Shown here: piece by piece, positions 35,313 to 44,770 of the stretch
Layout of the letters: every line of letters begins with the position of its first letter
Numbering within the stretch: position 1 is the first letter of the stretch
Assembly (NCBI RefSeq): GCF_001879205.1
Contig: NZ_MLFK01000013.1
Coordinates: 124,001 to 188,000, forward strand
Length of the DNA stretch: 64,000 nt
Reading direction: 5' to 3'
Source of the DNA: Flavobacterium johnsoniae
GTDB lineage: Bacteria; Bacteroidota; Bacteroidia; Flavobacteriales; Flavobacteriaceae
Position numbers and translations under genes: made by a program
Notes under the pieces: generated by a model
Seen by the model: only the letters and a program-made list of their open reading frames with translations
Databases searched by the model: none
What the model was told of the DNA's origin: nothing

Positions 35313-35379
35313 GTTTTGTTTTTTTTCTGAACTAAAATCGAATAGTTTCGACGAAAATTAACTTTAACTTAACATCAAA

Positions 35380-37977
35380 ATGAAGGAAAAGGCATTCCTG
35401 CATAATGTAAAATTATTCTGCTTACTAATTTTATTATTGTTCATTCCTGTTACAGTTCTTTCTCAAAAGAAAAAGAAAAAAGAAACAGAAACTGAAATCG
35501 TAAAAAAAGATTCTACTGATGCCAAAAAAGGCAAAAAATATAGTGACCTGATAAAAAAGGGAACACTTAAAAAAGGACTATTCAATATCATTCAGGTTAA
35601 AACCGATGTATATTTCGAAATTCAGGATAGTTTGTTTAAAAGAGAATTTCTAATTGTAAACAAATTATCTCAGGTTCCTTATGATATTAACGAAGCCGGA
35701 TTAAATAAAGGAATGAATTATGAAAATAAAGTTATTTCCTTTTATAAAGATACAATTGCAAAGAAAGTCTGGGTAAAGACATACCAGCCTAAAGTTTCTT
35801 CTCCTAAAGAAGATGCCATTACAGCATCTGTAATTGATAATTTTGCCGAATCTATTATTGAAGTTTTTGATATCGAAACCAAAAACAACGATTCGAGCGC
35901 GGTTGTAATTAAAGTAAACAAGATTTTTGACGGAAAACAAAAAAGCTTTAATGATGTAATGGGCAGCATTGGCTTAAGCGGTTCTGTAAAATCTGATTTA
36001 TCCTATATAGAAGGACTAAAATCTTTCCCTAAAAACATTGTTGTAAAATCACAAATGACAACATCACTCAGCGATGGAGGTGCTACATTACCCATTACGC
36101 TTGGAGTGACAACTAATATTATTTTATTGGATAAAACTCCAATGAAACCTCGTTTTTCTGACAAAAGAATTGGTTATTTTACTGAAAAGCATTGGTATTT
36201 TGCCGATGCACAGCAGGCGATGCTTGAAAAAGAATTGATTACCCGCTGGCGTTTAGAACCTAAAAAAGAAGATGAAGAACGTTATTTGAAAGGTGAATTA
36301 GTAGAGCCGAAAAAACCAATCGTTTATTACATCGATCCCTCAACTCCAAAACAATGGAGAAAGAATATCATTGATGGGGTACGCGATTGGCAGGCAGCTT
36401 TTGAAAGAGCGGGATTTAAAAATGCCGTTATTGCAAAAGAACCTACTGAACAAGATTTAGATTTTGATATTGATGACGTACGTTATTCTGTTATTACGTA
36501 TGCAGCATCTCCAAAATCAAACGCAATGGGACCATCTGTGGTTGATCCAAGAAGCGGTGAAATTATCGAAGCCGATATTATCTGGTGGCATAATGTAATG
36601 ACTTCGCTTCAAAGCTGGATGCGTATTCAGACTGGACCAATTGACCCGAAAGCTCGCGGCAATACATTCAGCGATGAACACATGGGAGAAGCAATTCGTT
36701 TTGTATCGTCTCATGAAGTAGGCCATACTTTTGGCCTAAAACATAACATGGGCTCTTCTTTTGCTTATGATGTAGAATCTTTAAGATCTAAAGAATTCAC
36801 AGCAAAAATGGGCGGAACAGCGCCATCTATCATGGATTATGCCCGTTACAATTATGTAGCGCAGCCAGAAGATGATGTTACGGTTATAACTCCAAAAATT
36901 GGAGAATATGATAAATATGCAATAGAATGGGGTTACAGATGGTATTCGCCTAACGAAAACGAAAGAGCTAAACTAAACGCCTTACTTACAAAACATCAAA
37001 ATGACCCCATTTATTTTTACGGCGAACAGCAGTCAGGTCCTGCAATTGATCCTCGTTCACAGTCTGAAGACTTAGGAAACGATGCTGTAAAAGCAAGCGA
37101 ATACGGTTTGAAAAACTTAAAACGTGTTGTGGATAATATCATAAACTGGACATACGATAAAGATCAGCCTTATCAGGAAACTGGTAATCTATATATTGGA
37201 ACTATAGGACAATGGAACATGTACAATCATCATGTAACAGCCAATATTGGCGGTGTTTACTTAAACACAACCGTTCATGGAGATAACAAACAAAGTTATG
37301 TTCCGGTTCCTGCTGCAATGCAGAAAAAAGCGACCGATTATTTAATTAAAAATGTAATTACGATTCCGCAGTGGTTGTTTTTCAATGACATTTTAGACAA
37401 AACAAATCCGCTGAAATATTCTCCTATTGGACCTTATGAGTACACGCCATACACGCTGGCAAGAGAATTACAGTACGATGTTATGTATAGTTTATTATAT
37501 GATGATCGTTTGCTTCGAATGACAGAAAATGAATTATACCAGCGAAATAAAACCAATGAGAAGGTTTTTACCGTAAATGAATTGTTTAAAAAATTACATC
37601 AAACTGTATTTGCAGGAACTATCCAAAACAAATCACTTACTATTCTCGAGCGTATGACACAAAAGAATTATGTAGATGTTTTAATTATTTCGACAAATAA
37701 ATTGTTTGAGAAAACGGATGCTAAAAAAACAATCGAAATACAAGAAACATTACAAATGCCTCATTTATGTTCTTTAGATGATGCACATATGGTAAGAAAC
37801 ATTAATAACTACTCTTTAAAAAGGGTTACAGAAGTAACCTCCGATAAAAAAGGAGAATTAACAAAAGTGCTTCGTTTATTAAAACTAAAAAAGAACACAG
37901 GAGATCAATCGACCCAAAACCATTACTTCGATTTAATACAAAGAATCGAAAAAGCCCTGAATAATACAACCTTTTAA
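35380..37977 (+). CDS. Large exported zinc-dependent metalloprotease (DUF5117/DUF5118 type)
   Basis: The 865-residue protein has a signal peptide (cleavage near VLSQ, about residue 28) followed by a Lys-rich stretch. The metzincin-like motif HEVGHTFGLKH at 445-455 supplies three zinc-binding His and the catalytic Glu. The N-terminal and C-terminal parts correspond to the uncharacterised DUF5118/DUF5117 regions common in Bacteroidota. It is predicted to cut proteins in the periplasm or at the surface. The gene precedes a SusC/SusD pair by 15 nt, suggesting a protein- or peptide-uptake locus under control of the flanking LytS/LytTR genes. Confidence 0.92.
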   Translation: MKEKAFLHNVKLFCLLILLLFIPVTVLSQKKKKKETETEIVKKDSTDAKKGKKYSDLIKKGTLKKGLFNIIQVKTDVYFEIQDSLFKREFLIVNKLSQVPYDINEAGLNKGMNYENKVISFYKDTIAKKVWVKTYQPKVSSPKEDAITASVIDNFAESIIEVFDIETKNNDSSAVVIKVNKIFDGKQKSFNDVMGSIGLSGSVKSDLSYIEGLKSFPKNIVVKSQMTTSLSDGGATLPITLGVTTNIILLDKTPMKPRFSDKRIGYFTEKHWYFADAQQAMLEKELITRWRLEPKKEDEERYLKGELVEPKKPIVYYIDPSTPKQWRKNIIDGVRDWQAAFERAGFKNAVIAKEPTEQDLDFDIDDVRYSVITYAASPKSNAMGPSVVDPRSGEIIEADIIWWHNVMTSLQSWMRIQTGPIDPKARGNTFSDEHMGEAIRFVSSHEVGHTFGLKHNMGSSFAYDVESLRSKEFTAKMGGTAPSIMDYARYNYVAQPEDDVTVITPKIGEYDKYAIEWGYRWYSPNENERAKLNALLTKHQNDPIYFYGEQQSGPAIDPRSQSEDLGNDAVKASEYGLKNLKRVVDNIINWTYDKDQPYQETGNLYIGTIGQWNMYNHHVTANIGGVYLNTTVHGDNKQSYVPVPAAMQKKATDYLIKNVITIPQWLFFNDILDKTNPLKYSPIGPYEYTPYTLARELQYDVMYSLLYDDRLLRMTENELYQRNKTNEKVFTVNELFKKLHQTVFAGTIQNKSLTILERMTQKNYVDVLIISTNKLFEKTDAKKTIEIQETLQMPHLCSLDDAHMVRNINNYSLKRVTEVTSDKKGELTKVLRLLKLKKNTGDQSTQNHYFDLIQRIEKALNNTTF

Positions 37978-37992
37978 TACAAAAACCAAAAC

Positions 37993-40900
37993 ATGAAAAA
38001 AATTCTACATGCCCTACTGCTGTTCCTGGCCATCGCAGGATACTCGCAGGAAAACCGAACTATTACGGGGATCATTTTAGATGAAGCAGATCAGTCGCCA
38101 ATTCCTGGTGCGTCTATCTTCGTTGAAAATAATTCCATTTCAAATAAAACTGCTTTAGCAGGAATTATTCAAAGTGAAGGAATTGGAACTACTACAGATT
38201 TTGATGGTAAATTTACTTTGAAAATTGGAAAAAATATCACTTCATTGAGAGTTACTTTCATGGGATACAAATCGTATACTCTTGAATTATCTGCTCAAAA
38301 AAACTATACAATTAACTTAAAATCTGAAACTGCAAAACTTCAGGAAGTTGTAGTAACGGGTTACCAAAAAATTGAGAAAAGAAAACTTACTGCTGCGGTT
38401 ACCAAAATTGATATGGCCGCAATCCAGCAGACTGGGGTTTCCAGCATTGACCAATTACTGGTAGGACAAATTGCCGGAGTTGCTGTAAGTACTCCATCTG
38501 GAGCGCCTGGAGCACCAGCAAAAATCAGAATCAGGGGTACAGCTTCTCTTTCTGGTTCTCAGGATCCTCTTTGGGTTTTGGACGGATTACCTCTAGAAGG
38601 AAATGATGTTCCTAAAAACTACGACAAAGACAATATCGATCAATTGAATAACTTTTCAATCGCAGGTTTAAACCCAGACGATATTAAAGATATTACGATC
38701 TTAAAAGATGCCGCTGCAACTGCTATTTATGGTGCTCGTGCTGCAAATGGTGTAATCGTTGTAACTACTAAAAAAGGTAGAGCTGGTAAAATGGTGGTAA
38801 ACTTTAACACCAATACCTTTATTACACAAAGACCTGATTTTGGTAAATTAAACTTAATGAATGCAAGCCAAAAAGTTGATTTAGAACTTGATATGGCTAG
38901 TCGTTCTGATTTAACTTACAGAGATAACGCTGGAGAAATTTCTCGAATCCTTAATGGATCAAATGAATTAAATGCATTCAGAGCAGGAGGATTTTCTTCT
39001 TTACGCCCTGAAACACAACAATCAATCAATGATTTAAGAAACAACAATACAAACTGGGGTAACTTAATCTACCAAACTGCGATCAATACGCAGCACGGTT
39101 TAAGTTTATCTGGTGGTGGAGAAAGATCAGATTACTATTTCTCTTTAGGATACTATGATGAAAAAGGAACAGCTATTGGAACTGGTTTCAAACGTTACAA
39201 TTTAACTTTGAAAAACAATTTTGAAATCACAGATAAATTCAAAGTTGGAGTTGGAATCTTTGGTTCTGAAAGCAAAACTTCATCATACTTATCAGATACT
39301 GATGTTTACACAAATCCAGGTAGTTACTCAAGAAATGTAAATCCATATTTAACTCCTTACAATGCAGACGGAAGTTACAAATATGACCAAGATATTTCGG
39401 GTTACTCAGATCGTTATGTGCCTTTCAACATTTTAGAAGAAAGAGCAAACACATCTAACGATTTAAAAACAAGAGCTATAAAAGCCTTATTAGATGTTGA
39501 ATACAAAATTACTAAAGATTTAAAAGTTACTTCTCAATTAGGCTTACAGTTAGATAATACATCTAGCGAAAAATTTGCGGATAAAAACACTTACTACACT
39601 AGAAAAGAAAAAGAAAGATCTCGTTACTTTACAAATGGAGCTTTCAATTATTTCTTGCCAGATGGTGGTATCATTCAAAACTCAAATACTAACTTTTTCC
39701 AATACAATCTAAAAACAATGGTGAATTACTCTAAAATTTTTGGAGAAAAACACGAAGTTGAAGTTATGGTTGGTAATGAGTTAAGAAGAAATTACAATAC
39801 TACTATTGCTACAAAAGGTTTTGGATTTGATAAAAACACTTTGACTACTAAGCCAATTATGTTTCCAAATGCCACTTATGCTAATGATGCGATATACAGA
39901 CCTTATCAGAAACTAGAAAATGAAAATGCATTTGCTTCATTTTTTGCTACAGCTTCCTATACTTACAATAGAAAATACAGCGTATTTGGAAGTGTAAGAT
40001 ATGATGGTTCAGATTTATTTGGTGTAGATCCAAAATACAAGTACTTGCCACTTTGGTCAACTTCTGCTTCATGGACAGTTTCTGAAGAAGATTTCTTAAA
40101 AGACAATTTAACGGTATCTAACTTAAGACTTCGTGCTTCTTATGGTTTACAAGGTAATATTGACAAAAACACTTCACCTTTCGTAGTGGGAAGCTATAAA
40201 AACATAAGTATTTTACCTGGACAATCAGAGCAGATAATTTCTGTTGAAAGCCCGCCAAATGATAAATTACGCTGGGAAAAAACAACTAATACCAACTTAG
40301 GTATCGATCTTGGATTATTCAACAACCGTATTAGCATTGTATCTGATCTTTACGGAAGAAAAAGTTCTGACTTAATTGGTTTTAGAGCACTTCCTTTAGA
40401 AAATGGTTTTGATTATAGTAACTTGAACTGGGCACAAGTAACAAATAAAGGTTATGAGATTACTTTGTCAACAAGAAACATCGACCGTCCAAACTTTAAA
40501 TGGAACACAAGTATCAACTTTGCTCATAATAAAAGTAACGTAGATCGTATTGCAGTACGCGATACTGATTTTCTTCCAAGTAGAGAAGGTCTTCCTGTAA
40601 ACGCTGTCTTTGGATTAAAAACAAACGGAATCGATGAAAATGGTTACCCTTTATTTGTAAACAAAAATGGCGAAACAGTAAATGCACAAACTTTCTTCAA
40701 ATTGTATGATCCTTATGCAGATTTCTTCCCTGGAGAACTTACAGATTCTTCTTTAACTCCAGCAGAATACAGAGATTTATTTGTGTACTTAGGTGATAGA
40801 GATCCCAAATTCACTGGAGGTCTTACAAATACTTTTAAAGTAAGTAATTTTGATTTTACAATTGCAGCGGCTTTCAATTTAAAACAAACTGTTGTAAAGA

Positions 40901-41331
40901 CACCTCCTTACAGCGGAACTCAAGTAGACAGAGGACAAAATTATTCTACTGATATTTTAAATGCATGGTCTCCAACAAATACTTCTTCAAATTTACCAGG
41001 AATTAATGGTAAAGATTCTGGTAAAGGAGATTCTTGGATGGCATACCAGTGGTTCTCTAGTAACACTCCTTTAAACTGGAATAATTATTTAGATACATGG
41101 GTTAGCGAAATGAGTTATATGAGATTGAGCAGTATGCGTTTAGGTTACACATTACCTAAAACATTTACAGATCATATTAATATTCAAAGCATCAGACTTA
41201 ATGTTGAAGCAAGAAACTTATTTGTAATCAGTTCTGATTTTAAAGGATATTTTGATCCTGAAACTTACGGAAACATTTATGCACAGCCAGTTCCTAAATC
41301 ATTTACTTTAGGATGTAATGTAACTTTCTAA
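37993..41331 (+). CDS. SusC/RagA-family TonB-linked outer membrane protein
   Basis: This complete 1112-residue protein has a signal peptide (cleaved near YSQ, residue 20), a carboxypeptidase-regulatory-like domain (about 23-105; I-T-G-I-I-L-D-E-A), a TonB-box region (E-V-V-V-T-G-Y), a plug domain (I-R-I-R-G-T-A-S-L-S and L-W-V-L-D-G-L-P-L; G-A-R-A-A-N-G-V-I-V-V-T-T-K-K-G) and a barrel ending V-T-F. The regulatory-like domain is longer than usual, with an insert between S-I-F-V-E and T-T-D-F-D-G. It works with the SusD gene 11 nt downstream. Substrate is inferred to be peptide, since a protease precedes it. Confidence 0.96.
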   Translation: MKKILHALLLFLAIAGYSQENRTITGIILDEADQSPIPGASIFVENNSISNKTALAGIIQSEGIGTTTDFDGKFTLKIGKNITSLRVTFMGYKSYTLELSAQKNYTINLKSETAKLQEVVVTGYQKIEKRKLTAAVTKIDMAAIQQTGVSSIDQLLVGQIAGVAVSTPSGAPGAPAKIRIRGTASLSGSQDPLWVLDGLPLEGNDVPKNYDKDNIDQLNNFSIAGLNPDDIKDITILKDAAATAIYGARAANGVIVVTTKKGRAGKMVVNFNTNTFITQRPDFGKLNLMNASQKVDLELDMASRSDLTYRDNAGEISRILNGSNELNAFRAGGFSSLRPETQQSINDLRNNNTNWGNLIYQTAINTQHGLSLSGGGERSDYYFSLGYYDEKGTAIGTGFKRYNLTLKNNFEITDKFKVGVGIFGSESKTSSYLSDTDVYTNPGSYSRNVNPYLTPYNADGSYKYDQDISGYSDRYVPFNILEERANTSNDLKTRAIKALLDVEYKITKDLKVTSQLGLQLDNTSSEKFADKNTYYTRKEKERSRYFTNGAFNYFLPDGGIIQNSNTNFFQYNLKTMVNYSKIFGEKHEVEVMVGNELRRNYNTTIATKGFGFDKNTLTTKPIMFPNATYANDAIYRPYQKLENENAFASFFATASYTYNRKYSVFGSVRYDGSDLFGVDPKYKYLPLWSTSASWTVSEEDFLKDNLTVSNLRLRASYGLQGNIDKNTSPFVVGSYKNISILPGQSEQIISVESPPNDKLRWEKTTNTNLGIDLGLFNNRISIVSDLYGRKSSDLIGFRALPLENGFDYSNLNWAQVTNKGYEITLSTRNIDRPNFKWNTSINFAHNKSNVDRIAVRDTDFLPSREGLPVNAVFGLKTNGIDENGYPLFVNKNGETVNAQTFFKLYDPYADFFPGELTDSSLTPAEYRDLFVYLGDRDPKFTGGLTNTFKVSNFDFTIAAAFNLKQTVVKTPPYSGTQVDRGQNYSTDILNAWSPTNTSSNLPGINGKDSGKGDSWMAYQWFSSNTPLNWNNYLDTWVSEMSYMRLSSMRLGYTLPKTFTDHINIQSIRLNVEARNLFVISSDFKGYFDPETYGNIYAQPVPKSFTLGCNVTF

Positions 41332-41342
41332 TAAAATTAAAG

Positions 41343-42662
41343 ATGAAAAAAATCTCAAAATACATATTACTTTTTGTTGCCGCAATTGCAGTAACAAGCT
41401 GCGATGACTATCTGGATATTACTCCTGTTGGACGAGTTATTCCAGAAACACAAGAACAATTTCGTGCGGTATTAACATCAGGATATTCAAAATATCCTGA
41501 ACACAAAGCATTAACAACACTTCGTACAGATGAATTGAAACTGGATGAATTTAACGAAGATATCAATCTCTATAAAGACATTTTTATTTGGAAAGATGCC
41601 AACCCGGATCGTATTACAAGAGAATTCCCATATCAGGATTTATACAATGTAATTTTCTACACGAATGTAGTGATCAATGAAGCCTCAAAAAAAGTAGCTG
41701 CTTCTGAAGAAAGAAATCAATTAATTGGAGAAGCTTATGCTTTAAGAGCAATGGCTTATTTTGATTTGGTTAACCTTTTCGGAAAACCTTACAATGCTGC
41801 AACTGCTGCTTCAGATAAAGGAGTTCCATTGGCCTTAGAAATTGACTTAGAGCAGGTTTTTGTTCCTCAAAGTGTTGAAATAATTTACAATCAAATTATT
41901 GCTGATATGCAGGAAGCGGAAAAACTAATCAATTTAAATTCGCAGACAAAAGGTATCAATTATCGTTTTTCAAAAGCTGCATTATACAGCTTAGAAAGCC
42001 GTGTTTACTTACATCAACAGCAATGGCAGAAATCTTTAGATGCTGCAGATAAAGCGTTGGCAATAAACAACAATTTAGTTGATTTAAAAGCGACTTCTGT
42101 TTTTGCAACAAAATACGATTCAAAAGAATCTATTTTAGCTTTAGAAGATGGATATATTAACAGATTAAAAGGAGCTACATACGCCTCAACTGAGTTAATT
42201 ACAGCTTACGACAAAACAACCGATTTGCGTTTTCCTCTATACTTCTTAGCAAGCGGAAGCCGTTTCAGAATTCAAAAAGGCGGTAATGATGACCAAAAAT
42301 GTACGTTTAGAACATCTGAACTGTATTTAACAAAAGCAGAAACATCATTAAAATTGAATAATATTGCTGATGCTAAAGCAACCCTTTTAAGCTTTATCAA
42401 AAACAGATATACTGCAGCAGGTTACACACAGCTTGAAAGTGATATTAATGCAATGAATGCAGCAGATTTAACTAACTTCATTTTAGCAGAAAGACAACGT
42501 GAATTTGCTGTTGAAGGGCACCGTTGGCTTGATTTAAGAAGAACAACACAAAAACAAATCGTTCATACTTTTAATGGTGACGATTACACATTGATACAAA
42601 ACGATCCGCGTTATACGATTATTTATCCGGCAAACGCGAGATTAAACAATCCCAATCTATAA
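41343..42662 (+). CDS. SusD/RagB-family outer membrane lipoprotein
   Basis: The 439-residue lipoprotein has its lipobox ending at Cys20 (AVTSC) and then D-D-Y-L-D-I-T-P, the usual start of the mature protein. G-E-A-Y-A-L-R-A-M-A-Y-F-D-L-V-N-L-F-G is the family helix and E-R-Q-R-E-F-A-V-E-G-H-R-W-L-D-L-R-R the C-terminal signature. It captures substrate for the SusC channel encoded 11 nt upstream. A terminator follows, closing the protease-SusC-SusD operon. Confidence 0.95.
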   Translation: MKKISKYILLFVAAIAVTSCDDYLDITPVGRVIPETQEQFRAVLTSGYSKYPEHKALTTLRTDELKLDEFNEDINLYKDIFIWKDANPDRITREFPYQDLYNVIFYTNVVINEASKKVAASEERNQLIGEAYALRAMAYFDLVNLFGKPYNAATAASDKGVPLALEIDLEQVFVPQSVEIIYNQIIADMQEAEKLINLNSQTKGINYRFSKAALYSLESRVYLHQQQWQKSLDAADKALAINNNLVDLKATSVFATKYDSKESILALEDGYINRLKGATYASTELITAYDKTTDLRFPLYFLASGSRFRIQKGGNDDQKCTFRTSELYLTKAETSLKLNNIADAKATLLSFIKNRYTAAGYTQLESDINAMNAADLTNFILAERQREFAVEGHRWLDLRRTTQKQIVHTFNGDDYTLIQNDPRYTIIYPANARLNNPNL

Positions 42663-42680
42663 TACCTATTAAATCCTGAA

Positions 42681-42711
42681 AAAGGTCCAGTTGCAAAACT
42701 GGGCCTTTTTT
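42681..42711 (+). terminator. Terminator of the metalloprotease-SusCD operon
   Basis: AAAGGTCCAGTT (42681-42692) pairs with AACTGGGCCTTT (42697-42708), one G-U pair, loop GCAA, then a T-run. Confidence 0.9.
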
Positions 42712-42724
42712 GTTTTTAAAAATG

Positions 42725-42754
42725 TTGTATAAAACCCCGAGACAATTATATTTG
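42725..42754 (+). promoter_or_regulatory. Promoter of the LytTR regulator gene
   Basis: TTG (42725-42727) and TATATTTG (42747-42754) are 19 nt apart, matching the Bacteroidota consensus. The regulator therefore has its own promoter after the terminator of the SusCD operon. Confidence 0.7.
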
Positions 42755-42815
42755 CAAAATCATTAAGAGTCGCCTAAATTAAAATGATACGTTTTAACTT
42801 TATTATAAAAGGAAA

Positions 42816-43580
42816 ATGAGAATTGCCATTGTCGAAGACGAATATCTTGCTTCCAGTTATCTAAAATCTATTTTAGAACAACAGGATATTTTGCAGATAG
42901 CTGAAATTACCGTTTTAAAATCTGTAAAAGAAGCCGTCCTTTTCTTTACCCAAAACAATGTTGACTTAGCATTTATGGATATTCATCTAGGCGACGGAAA
43001 AAGTCTCGAAATATTCGAAAAGGCAACTATCTCCTGCCCTGTAATATTTGTCACCGCTTATGACTCTTATGCCATATCGGTTTTTAAACATTTTACAATT
43101 GATTACCTTTTAAAACCTTATGAAGAGCAGGAATTATTAGAAGCCTTATCCAAATTCAAAAAAATAAAAGACAGTTTTAATGCCGATGCTGCACTACAAT
43201 CTTTAGTTGCATTAGAAAATCCCGAAACAAGCAAAATACAGCGTCATTTTCTCGTTAACCACGGATATAAGCTAATTTCAGTAAACGAGTCTGAAATCAC
43301 CTATTTCGCAGCATCAGGAAAACATTTATTCATTTATCTCAAATCTGGAAACAGCTATTTATATAACAACACCCTTACAGATATTATAAACAGCCTTGAT
43401 CCGTTTACTTTTTTTAAAGTGAACCGAAAATATATCGTAAACCGAAATATTATAAAAGAAGTTATAAAACATTCAAATCAAAAAATCGAATTAATTCTTA
43501 CTGTTCCAGCAGTCGAAAATGATCCTATTATGATCAGTAAAAAAGAAATAAACAATTTCAAAAACTGGCTCGATCAATAA
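42816..43580 (+). CDS. LytTR-family response regulator
   Basis: The 254-residue protein has a receiver domain (1-120) with acidic residues E-D-E at 7-9 and phospho-acceptor Asp55 in A-F-M-D-I-H, V-T-A-Y-D and the K-P of L-L-K-P-Y. The LytTR DNA-binding domain (about 150-250) shows I-T-Y-F-A-A-S-G-K-H and F-F-K-V-N-R-K-Y-I-V-N. It is likely the partner of the LytS-type kinase at 33717, the only such kinase in the window. Its likely target is the protease-SusCD operon between them, where a direct repeat of LytTR type is found. Confidence 0.94.
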   Translation: MRIAIVEDEYLASSYLKSILEQQDILQIAEITVLKSVKEAVLFFTQNNVDLAFMDIHLGDGKSLEIFEKATISCPVIFVTAYDSYAISVFKHFTIDYLLKPYEEQELLEALSKFKKIKDSFNADAALQSLVALENPETSKIQRHFLVNHGYKLISVNESEITYFAASGKHLFIYLKSGNSYLYNNTLTDIINSLDPFTFFKVNRKYIVNRNIIKEVIKHSNQKIELILTVPAVENDPIMISKKEINNFKNWLDQ

Positions 43581-43790
43581 TTGAAGCACTTTTATTCTTA
43601 AAATTTTCACTTTTGCCTAAAATCAAAAACTGCATTATTCATAATTTGTGATTTAAAATCTGCCTAAAAACTGTCAAAAGCATTTTAAAACGTTAAAATA
43701 GCGTTATAAGAATCATAAAATTGATACTTCATAACCAGCAAGATAGCACTCCACATTTCTGAATTATTTATCTTTGAGAGACAAATTTAA

Positions 43791-44387
43791 ATGAAAAAGA
43801 AAATGCCACATAATAGATTTTATCCTAACGAAGTATTCAAAGAAATAGAAATAAACGCCTCACTACAACTTAAATATGCCATTTCAAACAGAGGAAGATT
43901 AATAAGCTTTACCGACGAAATTGAAAATGGCCGAATCTTAAAAGGCGGATTAAGCGATGGATATCCAACTTTTAGATTTAAAGTCAAAAAAGACGAGAAA
44001 ATCATCAATAAATATTTATTTCTCTACAAATTAGTTGCTCACTATTTTATTCCAAAAGAATCTGAAGAACAGACCTATGTCCTGCATCTTGACTACAACC
44101 GAAGCAATGATGATGTAAGCAATCTGCGCTGGGCAACAAAACAAGAAATGATGGCGCACAGCCGTAAAAGTCCGCGTGTAATTCAGGCCAAAAAGAACCT
44201 GATCGAGCACAACTTAAAAGCCGACGGACGAAAATTAACCACTACAAAAGTCATGTTAATTAAAAAAATATTAGCAAGACCGGAACAAAAAACGCGTCTA
44301 AAAATGATCGCTAAACAATTTGGCGTAAGCGAAATGCAGATACGCAGAATTGCCAGCGGTGAAAATTGGGGACATGTAAAAGTTTAA
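43791..44387 (+). CDS. NUMOD4/HNH-like protein with C-terminal helix-turn-helix
   Basis: The 198-residue protein has an N-terminal NUMOD4-like part (Y-A-I-S-N-R-G-R-L-I-S), a region resembling an HNH nuclease (L-Y-K-L-V-A-H-Y-F-I-P then L-H-L-D-Y-N-R-S-N-D-D-V-S-N-L-R-W-A) and a C-terminal helix-turn-helix (I-A-K-Q-F-G-V-S-E-M-Q-I-R-R-I). In active HNH_3 enzymes the first motif normally has His before R-L-V-A; here it is Tyr, so nuclease activity may be lost. It is a lone gene with a -7 box TATCTTTG at 43769-43776. A DNA-binding regulatory role is possible but unproven. Confidence 0.7.
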   Translation: MKKKMPHNRFYPNEVFKEIEINASLQLKYAISNRGRLISFTDEIENGRILKGGLSDGYPTFRFKVKKDEKIINKYLFLYKLVAHYFIPKESEEQTYVLHLDYNRSNDDVSNLRWATKQEMMAHSRKSPRVIQAKKNLIEHNLKADGRKLTTTKVMLIKKILARPEQKTRLKMIAKQFGVSEMQIRRIASGENWGHVKV

Positions 44388-44403
44388 AGTTTTTTTCTTT
44401 TTG

Positions 44404-44464
44404 GCCACAGATCACACAGATCAAACGGATTCGAAAAATCTGTTAAATCCGTGTAATCTGTGGC
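44404..44464. repeat. GCCACAGAT inverted repeat in the gap before lpd
   Basis: GCCACAGAT (44404-44412) and ATCTGTGGC (44456-44464) are the ends of an imperfect hairpin containing GGATT/AATCC words. It follows the HNH-like gene by 16 nt and may end its transcript. The rest of the 44388-44770 gap has AT-rich sequence, a weak promoter (TAAATTCG 44675-44682) and the leader hairpin below. Confidence 0.7.
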
Positions 44465-44705
44465 TTTACTTTTTTTTGTCATTTTTTGATCTTAAATTAT
44501 ACTACTGACCGATCCCGATAAGAGCATCTACATTTAATTTTAGATTTAACTTCTAAATCTGAAATTTCATTCATAATTCACAATTTACAATTCACAATTA
44601 CTTAAGTTTCTGTGAAAAGATCAAAATCTGAATGTCTAAAAATAAAATTTCAAGCGTTTTTTAAAATAAATCCTTAAATTCGCAAGCACAAATAACAAAA
44701 GAGAA

Positions 44706-44748
44706 AATCGGCAGGAGAGTTTCGGAAATATCTACCTCCTTTTCGATT
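44706..44748 (+). promoter_or_regulatory. Structured 5' leader of lpd
   Basis: AATCG (44706-44710) with CGATT (44744-44748) and AGGAG (44713-44717) with CTCCT (44736-44740) form a two-part stem with an 18-nt loop. It ends 22 nt before the lpd start and could affect translation. Confidence 0.4.
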
Positions 44749-44770
44749 GTAAATACTAAAAACCAAAAAA

